Assembly (NCBI GenBank): GCA_020848905.1
Contig: JADLHG010000004.1
Coordinates: 1-64,000, forward strand
DNA from: Deltaproteobacteria bacterium
GTDB lineage: Bacteria > Myxococcota_A > Polyangia > GCA-2747355 > JADLHG01
Length of the DNA: 64,000 bases
Direction of reading: 5' to 3'
Position numbers and translations under genes: made by a program. The notes below the pieces were generated by a model. That model was not told the DNA's origin. It saw only the letters and a program-made list of their open reading frames with translations, and searched no databases. Numbering within the stretch: the stretch's first letter is position 1; each line of letters starts with the position of its first letter. Positions 48,871 through 56,799 of this stretch are shown piece by piece.

Positions 48871-50010
48871 CTAGGCGGCGTCGTCGCCGGCCTGCGCGGC
48901 GCGGAGTGCGATCTGCGCCACGGTGCCCGACTCCGGGGCCGACTCCAGCGTGAGGACTCCACCCTGCGCCAGGATCGTCTCTCGCGCCTCGAAGAGACCG
49001 AGTCCGAGGTGGCGCCAATCCGAGCGCAGGGTCACGAAGGGGTCGAAGATCCGCTCGGCGAGGTCGGGCGGAAAGCCCGTCCCGTGGTCGCGAATCGAGA
49101 GCAGCACGTCCTCGCCCTCGAGGGTGGCCGAGAGCTCTACCGACTGCCCTTCCGGGCTGGCCTGGGCGGCGTTGCGAAGGAGCTCGACCAAGGCGCCCAC
49201 GAGCCGGTCGGCGTCCGCCATCACCCGGAGCTCGTGGGGCACGCCGAGGAGGAGGTCCACCTGCTTCGGGGCGGCCTCGGGCTGGACCTGCGCTACCGCC
49301 CGGCGTGCCACGTCGAAGAGGGAGGTCGCGCTCAGCGCCGGCGCCGCCAGCGCTCCGGCGCGCAGGGCCCGGCCGAGGGAGTCGATCACCGGACCGAGCA
49401 CCGCGATCAGGTCGGCGGAGGTGAGCTCCTCCGTTCGCGCGAGCTCCTCGCGGAGGTCGACCAGTCGGTGGTAGGCCGAAGGGAGGACCCCGGCACAGGC
49501 CGCGCCGACGGCGGCGAGCTTGCGGGTCCGCGTGAGCTGTTCACGCAGCAGGTCGAGCTCCGGAGTACCCGTGACGGAGGCCGCTGCGACGGGCCGCGCC
49601 GTGGCCGTGACGCGCACGTCCTCCTTCCGCAGGCGACTGATGGGCTCGACGATGCTCACGGTGTTTCCCGACTCCGTGAGGCCCAACGCGGGCGCGGGGG
49701 GCAAGGGCCGGTCGGCCTCCTCGAGGCGCAGCACGAGGCTGAGCCCGAAGACGATGATGTCGCCCACCCGGAGCTTCACCGTCGAGACCCGCTTGGAGTT
49801 GACGAAGGTTCCGTGCTTGCTGCCGAGGTCCTCGAGATACACCGCCGAGTCGCGATACTGGATGGCCGCGTGTTCCCGCGACACGGTCGGCTCGAGCAGC
49901 GGGATCGCTGCGCGTTCAGAGCGACCGACGAGCTGCGGCTCCTCGGAGATTGGGTAGCGCGGTGCCCCCGGGCCGCCGAGCACGGGGGTGAGGTAGTAGT
50001 GGCGCTTCAC
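48871..50010 (-). CDS. FHA domain protein with histidine-kinase ATPase core
   Basis: 379 residues from the GTG at 50010; no good ATG exists in frame and the ribosome-binding site is weak, so the start is tentative. An N-terminal FHA domain (about 27-95: LVGRSERA, TVSREHAAIQY, LEDLGSKHGTFVNSKRV) binds phosphothreonine. Residues about 175-250 are a helical dimer-like segment with KLAAVGAACAGVLPSAYHRL; the phospho-acceptor His of the usual AAGVAHE box is not present at that place. The C-terminal HATPase has N-box VELLRNAAQASPEG, IRDHGTGFPPDLAERIFDPF and HLGLGLFEARETI. It follows the Ser/Thr kinase gene on the same strand after 23 nt, suggesting the kinase phosphorylates a partner the FHA reads. 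Confidence 0.75.
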   Translation of the reverse strand: MKRHYYLTPVLGGPGAPRYPISEEPQLVGRSERAAIPLLEPTVSREHAAIQYRDSAVYLEDLGSKHGTFVNSKRVSTVKLRVGDIIVFGLSLVLRLEEADRPLPPAPALGLTESGNTVSIVEPISRLRKEDVRVTATARPVAAASVTGTPELDLLREQLTRTRKLAAVGAACAGVLPSAYHRLVDLREELARTEELTSADLIAVLGPVIDSLGRALRAGALAAPALSATSLFDVARRAVAQVQPEAAPKQVDLLLGVPHELRVMADADRLVGALVELLRNAAQASPEGQSVELSATLEGEDVLLSIRDHGTGFPPDLAERIFDPFVTLRSDWRHLGLGLFEARETILAQGGVLTLESAPESGTVAQIALRAAQAGDDAA

Positions 50011-50033
50011 AGTCGCATCGATGGCCCACTCTA

Positions 50034-51350
50034 CTACGAACGTAGGCCCAGGGCCAGAAGCACCGCCAGCGCCAAGAGCGCGAGTCCTACCGCGAACGGC
50101 CAAAGGCGGCGACGCTTGGGGCTCGCGGGAGACTCCTCATCCACGGTGGCCCAGGCGCTCGTGGGTTGTTCGTCTTCGGCCTCCACGGGGCCCGCGGGGG
50201 GGCGCGTGGAGGGGGGCGACGAAGCGGCGGGAAGCGCCTCGGCCTCGCGGCCGACGGGGGGGGATCCCGACGAGCGCCGGGCCTCGCCGCTTCCCGCTCG
50301 CGCGGCGTTCTCGGGGGCGTCGCGCCGGGCCCGCACGGGGAGCGGAAGAGCCTCGATCGCTGGAGCGCACGCGTGAAGCTGATGGGCGAGGTCCCAGAGG
50401 TCCTTGCATCGCGCGGCGGGTTCCTTGGCCAGGCAACGCATGATCACCGCCTCGAACGGCTCGGGCAAGGGTGGCTCGAGGGCGCGGCGGACGTGGAGAG
50501 GCTCCGGCTCCTCGTTCGTGTGCAGCGCGAGGAGGTTCGCCACCTTGTCGGCCGTGAAGGGGAGCGACCCGGTGGCCAACTCGTAGCAGACGACGCCGAG
50601 GCCGTAGGCGTCCACCCGCCCGTCGAGCGGACGGTTGAGGATCTGCTCCGGCGACATGTACTCGGGTGTGCCGATCGCGACGCCGGGCCGCGTGAGGTGG
50701 TGTCCCGGCCGCTCGCCGAACGCCTTCGCGGCGCCGAAGTCGAGCAGCTTCACGAAGTCGTCCTCACCGTGGTCGTTGCACAGGAAGATGTTGTCCGGCT
50801 TCAGGTCGCGGTGCAGGAGGCCCGCGTCGTGCGCGGCCGCGAGCGTTTCGGCCACCTGCAGGGTGAGCGAGAAGAGCGCGCGGGGATGAAAAGGGCCGGC
50901 GCGGTGCAGCCGCGTTCGGGCGTCCTCGCCGTCGAGGAGCTCCATGACCATGTAGACCCGCGCCTTGCCGTCGGGGCTCGACTCCTGCACGAAGTCGAAG
51001 ATGTCGATGATATGCGGGTGCCGGATGGCGTTGACCGCGCGCGCCTCATTGAAGAAGCGCTGCACGAGGTCGGCGCGCGTGGCGTGCTCGGGCAGGAGAA
51101 ACTTGATCGCCGCGGGGCGACCGAGGCTCAGGTGCGTGGCGCGAAAGACGCGTCCCATGCCCCCTTCGGCGACCATCTGCTCCAGGCGGTAATTGCCGAC
51201 CAGGTCGCCCGGCATCGGGCCCTCCCAGTCGAGGACGGGCCCGGCGCTGGTGACGGCTGCGCGGCGGACGGGGATCAGACGCTGGCCGTCGTGCTCGCAG
51301 ACGCTGACGTCGTCCGGGTAGACCCGGTTGCAGATCCCACAAACTTTCAC
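50034..51350 (-). CDS. Zinc-ribbon Ser/Thr protein kinase, membrane anchored
   Basis: 438 residues from the GTG at 51350 with AGGGGT upstream; the long in-frame extension has no credible start. The N-terminus has a zinc-ribbon-like VCGICNRVYPDDVSVCEHDG (C4, C7, C18). The kinase domain (about 53-320) has MVAEGGMGRVFRATH, AAIKFL, LHRDLKPDNIFL, LLDFGAAKAFG and VAIGTPEYMSPEQ, all Hanks-type motifs intact. A Pro/Ala/Ser-rich linker leads to one C-terminal membrane segment (about 417-436). The FHA/HATPase protein follows, and the 51508 gene, divergent to it, has a similar zinc ribbon plus one membrane segment. Confidence 0.92.
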   Translation of the reverse strand: MKVCGICNRVYPDDVSVCEHDGQRLIPVRRAAVTSAGPVLDWEGPMPGDLVGNYRLEQMVAEGGMGRVFRATHLSLGRPAAIKFLLPEHATRADLVQRFFNEARAVNAIRHPHIIDIFDFVQESSPDGKARVYMVMELLDGEDARTRLHRAGPFHPRALFSLTLQVAETLAAAHDAGLLHRDLKPDNIFLCNDHGEDDFVKLLDFGAAKAFGERPGHHLTRPGVAIGTPEYMSPEQILNRPLDGRVDAYGLGVVCYELATGSLPFTADKVANLLALHTNEEPEPLHVRRALEPPLPEPFEAVIMRCLAKEPAARCKDLWDLAHQLHACAPAIEALPLPVRARRDAPENAARAGSGEARRSSGSPPVGREAEALPAASSPPSTRPPAGPVEAEDEQPTSAWATVDEESPASPKRRRLWPFAVGLALLALAVLLALGLRS

Positions 51351-51507
51351 CCACGACCCCTTGAGGCGTCGCCACGGCTCGAACTTGGGCGCGCACCGTC
51401 GATTGAGTCTACAATAGGCGTCGACGAGACGAAACGGGGTCCGGGTGGAATCGGGTGCGGGAGTTGACCTGAAGCGGTTCGTCACGCGATCCTGATCCGG
51501 GACTTCG

Positions 51508-52257
51508 ATGCAAACTTGCCCAGCCTGCGGTGGCCTGAACCGCCAGTCGGTCGACGGACACTGCATTCATTGCGGCGCGGTCCTCCCTTTGGCGGCCCTG
51601 CGACGGGCCGCTGTTGGCGCCAAGACCCGCACGGTCGACGAGCCGGCCACCTCCGTGTGGGTCGCGTCGGCCAATGGGCGCCCGCCCGCCGCGGCGAGTC
51701 GGCCCGCGGCGAGCAGCGCCGTGTCGCCGGCGGCGGTCGAATGGGCCACAGACGTTCGTGGCGGTGAGGGAAGCGACCCGGACCCGACGGATCTATGGGC
51801 CTTCACGCATACCCCGGTGGACCCGCCGCGCCACACGCTGGACAGCGCGGTGACCTTACCGCCGGTGAGCACGGTGACGCCCTCCGAAGTCCTCGCCGCC
51901 CTCCCGACCGACGTGCACCGCGCGGACCCAAAGGCGCCCACCGAGCCCCTCGGCGCTCCGCCGGCGGCGGTCGCAGCGGCTCCCACGCTTCCGGTTCAGG
52001 TCACGACCGCGACACCCGCGTCCCTGGTCGAGCCCGCGCCGGTGACGATGGACGACCCCGCCGAGCCGCTCGCTGAAGCGGAGGCGGAGGAGGCGGAGGC
52101 CCACTTGCGGGAGGTGTGGCCTCAACCGGTCGAGAGGCGCTCGCGTGCCGCGGGTCCCCGTGGGCGAGGCGCGGCCACCACCGTATTGCTCGTGTTGCTC
52201 TGGGGGCTCGCGCTCGGCGCGGCGGGGCTGGCGGCGCTGCTCTTCTTCGGCCGGTAG
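51508..52257 (+). CDS. Zinc-ribbon membrane protein, unknown function
   Basis: 249 residues. The N-terminus is MQTCPACGGLNRQ and GHCIHCGAVLPL, a complete CxxC-x14-CxxC zinc ribbon. A long Pro/Ala/Thr-rich linker, probably disordered, follows. The C-terminus is one membrane segment (about 224-246) with GRGAATTVLLVLLWGLALGA. It is divergent from the Ser/Thr kinase (about 157 nt between starts), which has the same domain plan in reverse order of function. It may be a substrate or partner of the kinase. An AT-rich patch with TACAAT (51410-51415) is the best -10 candidate. Confidence 0.65.
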   Translation: MQTCPACGGLNRQSVDGHCIHCGAVLPLAALRRAAVGAKTRTVDEPATSVWVASANGRPPAAASRPAASSAVSPAAVEWATDVRGGEGSDPDPTDLWAFTHTPVDPPRHTLDSAVTLPPVSTVTPSEVLAALPTDVHRADPKAPTEPLGAPPAAVAAAPTLPVQVTTATPASLVEPAPVTMDDPAEPLAEAEAEEAEAHLREVWPQPVERRSRAAGPRGRGAATTVLLVLLWGLALGAAGLAALLFFGR

Positions 52258-52266
52258 GGGGCGTCC

Positions 52267-53016
52267 CTAGATCGCTTCCGATTCGTCGATCCGGCGGGCT
52301 CCCTCCATGAGGAGGTGCGTCGTAGAGGTCTTGACCTGGTCCTCCATGTCCACGTCGAGCGACGTGAACTCGAAGGCGCCGCTCGACCAGGTGAGCAGGA
52401 GGTACACCGCGTCCGCGCCCCTCGGTTCGGTTTGTCCCTCGAGGAACGCGGCCAGAACTCGCCCCTCGCGCATGAAGATGCGCCCGGTGGTGGGTCCGCG
52501 GAGGACCAGGATGCCGGACTTGCGCTCCATCTCGAGGATGGTCAGGATCGCGCTCACTCCGAGGTGCGCGAGGTCGCCCTTCAGGCCTACGTTGCTGTCG
52601 GCTTGCTGTCGCGAGAGCTCCTCCTGGACCTGCTCTCGGATGCGGTCGGCGGTGCGCAGCACGCGTTCGACCCGCAGGTCCAGCTCCTCGAAGCGGAAGG
52701 GCTTGGCGAGGTAGTCGTCGGCGCCCAGGCGAAACCCGAGGATGCGATCCTCGTCCTTGTTCAGCGCGGTGAGGAAGATCACCGGGACCATGTTCAGGTC
52801 TGGTCGGCTGCGCAGGGTTCGCACGAGCGTCCAGCCATCCATCCCCGCCATCAGCACGTCGGTGATGATCAGGTCGGGCCGAAAGGAGAGCGCTGCCCGC
52901 AGCCCCTCTCGGCCGTCGCGCGCCAGCTGCGTCGTGTGGCCGCGTTGCTGCAGCATGGTTCCGACCATGCGGCAGATCCACGGGTCGTCGTCGACAATCA
53001 GGATGCGCTTGCCCAT
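52267..53016 (-). CDS. Response regulator with C-terminal DUF4388-type domain
   Basis: 249 residues. The receiver (about 4-118) has ILIVDDDPWICR, the phospho-Asp in LIITDVLMAGMDGW, VIFLTALN and the conserved Lys in LAKPFRFEEL. After a helical linker, residues about 145-240 look like a DUF4388/PATAN domain (GDLAHLGVSAILTILEMERKS, GILVLRGPTTGRIFMREG, YLLLTWSSGAFEF), found in myxobacterial and cyanobacterial regulators. No DNA-binding domain is present, so output is probably by protein contact. Its cognate kinase is not obvious; the FHA/HATPase gene is 3 kb away. Confidence 0.85.
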   Translation of the reverse strand: MGKRILIVDDDPWICRMVGTMLQQRGHTTQLARDGREGLRAALSFRPDLIITDVLMAGMDGWTLVRTLRSRPDLNMVPVIFLTALNKDEDRILGFRLGADDYLAKPFRFEELDLRVERVLRTADRIREQVQEELSRQQADSNVGLKGDLAHLGVSAILTILEMERKSGILVLRGPTTGRIFMREGRVLAAFLEGQTEPRGADAVYLLLTWSSGAFEFTSLDVDMEDQVKTSTTHLLMEGARRIDESEAI

Positions 53017-53216
53017 GACCGCGTCTCGGACCTCAGCCTATCGCCTCGAGCGGCCGAGCCCTGCGTCCGGTGCGCGATGGGCCTCGCGTCTCGCGCGCGG
53101 CTTCCGGCGCGCTTGGGATCCGGGTCTTGCGCCTCTCGTTACCCTAGCCCTCCGGAAATGGTGTGTCAATTTCGGGGTATCGACGAATGCGGGGCGACGG
53201 GCCTGGGTCCCTCGCC

Positions 53217-53236
53217 TTGACTGACCGGTCATTCAA
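53217..53236. promoter_or_regulatory. TetR-type palindromic operator, acyl-CoA dehydrogenase promoter region
   Basis: TTGACTGACCGGTCATTCAA is a 20-nt inverted repeat with one mismatched pair, centred on TGACCGGTCA. Such TGACCGGTCA-cored sites are common targets of TetR-family repressors of fatty-acid or branched-chain catabolism. TTGACT within it also reads as a -35 box, so binding would block transcription. It is 47 nt upstream of the ATG at 53283. No TetR gene is in the window. Confidence 0.6.
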
Positions 53237-53282
53237 ATCCTAGAGTACCCGGGTTCCATCCATCTCACGTCAGGAGGAGGCC

Positions 53283-54428
53283 ATGGAGTTCCCGCCCTTC
53301 ACGCCAGAGCACGAAATCTTCCGCAAGTCGGTTCGTGACTACGTCACCAAGGAACTCACCCCGCATGCCCGGGAGTGGGACGAGGCCGGCATCTTCCCCG
53401 TCGAGGTCTTCCGCCAGATGGGCAAGCTCGGCTTCCTCGGCCTCCGGCATCCCGAGTCCTCGGGCGGCGCGGGGGTGGACTACTGGTACACCGTGGCGTT
53501 CGGCGAGGAGCTGATCCGTTCCCGTCTGGCGGGGATGAACATGGCGATCATGGTCCAGACGGACATGGCCACGCCGGTCCTCAGCGAGCTCGGCACGGAC
53601 GACATCAAGAAGGACTTCGTCGCCCCGGCGATCCGAGGCGAGAAGATCGCCGCGCTCGGCGTGACGGAGCCCGGCTGCGGCTCCGACGTGGCGTCGATTC
53701 GCACGACGGCCCGCAAGGAGGGCGGGGACTACGTCATCAACGGGTCGAAGACCTTCATCACGAACGGCACCCGGGCGGACTTCGTGACCCTCGCCGTACG
53801 CACGGGCGACGCCGGGCACATGGGGATCAGCCTGGTCGTGCTGCCGACGGACGTGAAGGGCTTCAGCGTGACGCGCAAGCTCCAGAAGCTCGGCAACCAC
53901 TCCTCGGACACGGCGGAGCTCGCCTTCGACAACTGCCGCATTCCCCAGCGCTACCTCGTGGGGGAGGAGAACCACGGCTTCCGGTACATCATGATGAACT
54001 TCCAGGGCGAGCGCCTGATCGCGGCCATCACCGCCGTGGCGGGCTCCCTGCTCGCGCTCGAGGACGCGGTGCGCTACGGCCGCGACCGGCAGGCCTTCGG
54101 GCGGCCGATCATCAAGTTCCAGGTCTGGCGGCACGAACTGACCGACCTCTACACGCAGGTCGAGGCCGCGCGCTGGCTCACCTACCGCGCTTGCGACCTC
54201 TTCAACCGCGGCAAGGACGCAGTCAAGGAGATCTCCATGGCCAAGCTCTACGCGGGCGAGACCGTGGTCAAGGTCATGGACCGCGTGCTGCAGTTCCACG
54301 GCGGCTACGGCTACATGGACGAGTACGACATCAGCCGGGCCTGGCGCGACAGTCGACTGATCACGATCGGCGGGGGGACCTCGGAGGTGATGAAGGAGAT
54401 CATCTCCAAGTGGATGGGCATCGGGTAG
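53283..54428 (+). CDS. Acyl-CoA dehydrogenase
   Basis: 381 residues, full length for the family; AGGAGG precedes the ATG. FAD/substrate motifs: ALGVTEPGCGSDVASIRT, NGSKTFITNGTRADF, and the C-terminal RDSRLITIGGGTSEVMKEIIS. The catalytic base is probably the Glu in MMNFQGERLIAA, as in long-chain and isovaleryl-CoA dehydrogenases, because the medium/short-chain position (YEGTSE) is GGGTSE here. It catalyses alpha,beta-dehydrogenation of acyl-CoA in beta-oxidation or branched-chain catabolism and passes electrons to ETF. The palindrome upstream suggests repression released by acyl-CoA. Confidence 0.93.
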   Translation: MEFPPFTPEHEIFRKSVRDYVTKELTPHAREWDEAGIFPVEVFRQMGKLGFLGLRHPESSGGAGVDYWYTVAFGEELIRSRLAGMNMAIMVQTDMATPVLSELGTDDIKKDFVAPAIRGEKIAALGVTEPGCGSDVASIRTTARKEGGDYVINGSKTFITNGTRADFVTLAVRTGDAGHMGISLVVLPTDVKGFSVTRKLQKLGNHSSDTAELAFDNCRIPQRYLVGEENHGFRYIMMNFQGERLIAAITAVAGSLLALEDAVRYGRDRQAFGRPIIKFQVWRHELTDLYTQVEAARWLTYRACDLFNRGKDAVKEISMAKLYAGETVVKVMDRVLQFHGGYGYMDEYDISRAWRDSRLITIGGGTSEVMKEIISKWMGIG

Positions 54429-54445
54429 CCGGGGGCTCGCCCGGC
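54428..54445. terminator. Hairpin between two convergent genes
   Basis: GCCGGG-GGCTCG-CCCGGC forms a 6-bp perfect stem starting in the last base of the acyl-CoA dehydrogenase stop codon. There is no T-tract on either side, so intrinsic termination is uncertain, but a GC hairpin in a 24-nt gap between convergent genes may act bidirectionally. Confidence 0.3.
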
Positions 54446-54452
54446 AATCCTC

Positions 54453-55883
54453 TCAATCCTCGTCGTCCTCTCCCTCCGCCCCGGCCGCCTCGATCCCATA
54501 CTTGCGCATGAGCTTGCGGAAGTACTTCCGGTCGATGTCGGCCTCGCGCGCCGCGTGCGAGATGTTGCCGTTGTTCTTTCGGAGCAGACCGACGATGTAA
54601 TCGCGCTCGAAGGAGGAGATCCACTTCTCCTTCGCATCCTTGAACGTGGAATCGATGGTCGCGCCGGCGGCGACGTTCGCCACGCTTCCCGGCGAGCTGC
54701 TGGACGCCACGCGAATCATGTCCGGGAGGTCGCGGGCCTGGATCAACGGGCCGTCGGCGAAGGAAACCGCTCGCTCGATCGCGTTCAGGAGCTCGCGCAC
54801 GTTCCCCGGCCAGCGGTAGCTCGCGAGCAGGTCCATCGCCTCGCGGTCCGCGCCGTCGACCTTGGGCGTGCCGTCCGGCCGCCGGTTGAACGCGTGCGTC
54901 TTCAGGAAGTGCTCGACGAGGAGCGCGATGTCCTCGGGACGCTCGCGTAGCGGAGGGATGATGATACGCACCACGGAGAGGCGATAGAAGAGGTCCTCGC
55001 GAAACCTCCCCGCGCGGACCTCCTCCTCGAGGTTCCGGTTGGTGGCGGCGATCACACGCACGTCCACCTTGATGGGCTTGTTCGAGCCGACGCGCCGGAT
55101 CTCGCGCTGCTCCAGCGCGCGCAGCAGCTTCGGCTGCAGGTCCAGCGACAGCTCGCCGAGCTCGTCGAGGAAGAGCGAGCCGCCGTGTGCCATCTCGAAG
55201 AGCCCCTGCCGGGTCATGATCGCACCCGTGAAGGAGCCCTTTTCGTGTCCGAAGAGCTCGCTCTCGATCAGGTTTTCGGGGACGGCGCCGCAGTCGAAGA
55301 CCATCATCGGGCCGTCGGCGCGATCGCTGAGCTGGTGGATCGTCTGCGCCACCACCTCCTTGCCGGTACCGGTTTCGCCTTCGATGATCACGGTGGTGCC
55401 GGTAGGGGCGATCTTCTCGATGATGCCGTAGATCTCCCGCATCTTGACGTTGCGGCCGATCATCGAGCCGAGTCGCTCCTTGCGGCTCGGGACGATGGGA
55501 ACCTTCTCGTCCGCGAAGAAGAATTTTACCTCCACCTTGCCGAGCTGGGCCGTGCATCCGGGCTTCAGGTAGCCCTCGCGGACGCGCACCCGGTTGATGA
55601 ACGTACCGTTGGTGGAGCCGAGGTCCACAAGGACGTACCCCTCGGGCTCCTGGACCACCTTGGCGTGGTAGCGGGAGACGGTCTCCTCGTTGATCACGAG
55701 GTCGTTGTCCTCCATCGCGCCGAGGGTGACCACCGCCTGGTCGAAGACCTTCTCTCGGACTCTCCCGCCGCGTTCCAGCACGAACTTGCACTTTCGGAGG
55801 TGAAGTTCGGTAGGGCGTCCGCTGACGTAGGCGATCTTGGTGGGTGCCGCGTAGTCAGGGAACTTCGCGATTCGCTCGGCCAC
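54453..55883 (-). CDS. Sigma-54-dependent transcriptional activator with FHA sensor domain
   Basis: 476 residues. The N-terminal FHA domain (about 45-115: LGAMEDNDLVINEETVSRYH, VDLGSTNGTFINRVRV) replaces the usual receiver. The AAA+ domain (about 145-375) has Walker A IIEGETGTGKEV, the sigma-54 contact loop ELFGHEKGSFTGA (GSFTGA rather than GAFTGA), Walker B GGSLFLDELGEL, and SYRWPGNVRELLNAI. The Fis-type helix-turn-helix is at about 430-465 (GNISHAAREADIDRKYFRKLMRKYG). FHA activators are typical of myxobacteria and are controlled by Ser/Thr kinases such as those encoded nearby. Candidate sigma-54 promoters in the window are at 7123 and 38770. Confidence 0.93.
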   Translation of the reverse strand: MAERIAKFPDYAAPTKIAYVSGRPTELHLRKCKFVLERGGRVREKVFDQAVVTLGAMEDNDLVINEETVSRYHAKVVQEPEGYVLVDLGSTNGTFINRVRVREGYLKPGCTAQLGKVEVKFFFADEKVPIVPSRKERLGSMIGRNVKMREIYGIIEKIAPTGTTVIIEGETGTGKEVVAQTIHQLSDRADGPMMVFDCGAVPENLIESELFGHEKGSFTGAIMTRQGLFEMAHGGSLFLDELGELSLDLQPKLLRALEQREIRRVGSNKPIKVDVRVIAATNRNLEEEVRAGRFREDLFYRLSVVRIIIPPLRERPEDIALLVEHFLKTHAFNRRPDGTPKVDGADREAMDLLASYRWPGNVRELLNAIERAVSFADGPLIQARDLPDMIRVASSSSPGSVANVAAGATIDSTFKDAKEKWISSFERDYIVGLLRKNNGNISHAAREADIDRKYFRKLMRKYGIEAAGAEGEDDED

Positions 55884-56066
55884 TCGTATTCTCCCTCGAG
55901 CCAGTTACCGGACAGTCCAGTCGTCTCGTCGGGGAGCTTGCGTCCCCGGCGTCCCTCCGCCGGCGCGCGAAACGAACGCGGCGTGCCATTCGGTGGGGTC
56001 AGTAGACCACTTTAGAGTCGGCTCTCGAGCGCGTCAAGCCGAAGCACGTCGCCTGGCCGGGGCGTC

Positions 56067-56651
56067 CTAGGGAGAATTGTCGGTCGCCTCCATGCGGCCG
56101 AGAGCGGTTTCGGCGTCGCTCGTCGCGGCCTTGAGCTGCAGGAGCTCCCCCTCGAGCCGACGGAGCTGCTCTGGGGACGATTGACCGCTCGCGCGCGCCC
56201 GCGCCAGCGTTTCGTCGAGGAGCCGCGTCCGACGCCGAAGCACGCTCAGCCGGATCTGGGCCGTCGCGCGTTCGTGCATCTTGAGGAGCTGGGCGCGCTT
56301 CGCGGGGTCGGTCTCCTGCGCGATCTCCGAGGGGACCGCGGCGGGAGCCGGGGGGCGCAGCGAAGGGAGTGCAGGGGCGCGCGCGGCGGCGTCAGTGGCG
56401 GGGTCGGAGGACGCGGCGGCGGGCGTGGGAGCGGTGCGTCGCTCGCGCGGAGGCGAGGTCCGCTCCGCTGATGCGCCGGTCTTGGCGCGGGATGCGCCGG
56501 GGTCGGAGCGCGCGGCTGAAGGGGCTTCACGTTCCGGGGCCTCGGGGCGGGGCGCGCTCGTTCGGCCGAACTGCCAGAGCAGGCCCGCGGCGAGCAGGAC
56601 CAGCAAGGCTCCGGCGACGACGATCCACGTTCGGGCGTGACGCTTGGGCAC
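56067..56651 (-). CDS. Membrane-anchored low-complexity/coiled-coil protein, unknown function
   Basis: 194 residues from the GTG at 56651; a longer start at 56831 would overlap the Ser/Thr kinase start region and reads as chance sequence. One N-terminal membrane segment (about 8-27), then a Pro/Ala/Arg-rich stretch to about 110, and a C-terminal coiled coil (KRAQLLKMHERATAQIRLS, RARASGQSSPEQLRRLEGEL). It is divergent from the kinase at 56800. No family is recognised. Confidence 0.5.
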   Translation of the reverse strand: MPKRHARTWIVVAGALLVLLAAGLLWQFGRTSAPRPEAPEREAPSAARSDPGASRAKTGASAERTSPPRERRTAPTPAAASSDPATDAAARAPALPSLRPPAPAAVPSEIAQETDPAKRAQLLKMHERATAQIRLSVLRRRTRLLDETLARARASGQSSPEQLRRLEGELLQLKAATSDAETALGRMEATDNSP

Positions 56652-56799
56652 GGGCGTATCGTGGCGCGGCGCACTGTGGGGGTCAAGGTGAGCCGGGCTT
56701 CGCACCGGGCCTGGCGGACGCCCCGTTCCGAGAGGAAACGGGTAGTGCAAGGCGGGCGATCTGTAGGAAGATCGCGGCAAGTTACCGCACGGAGTCGTT

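Noticed and set aside
53283-54428. Acyl-CoA dehydrogenase as the missing oxidase of a prodigiosin-like pathway with the AOS operon
   Set aside because: It is 35 kb away, has its own operator and looks like a catabolic long-chain or isovaleryl type; no link is visible.
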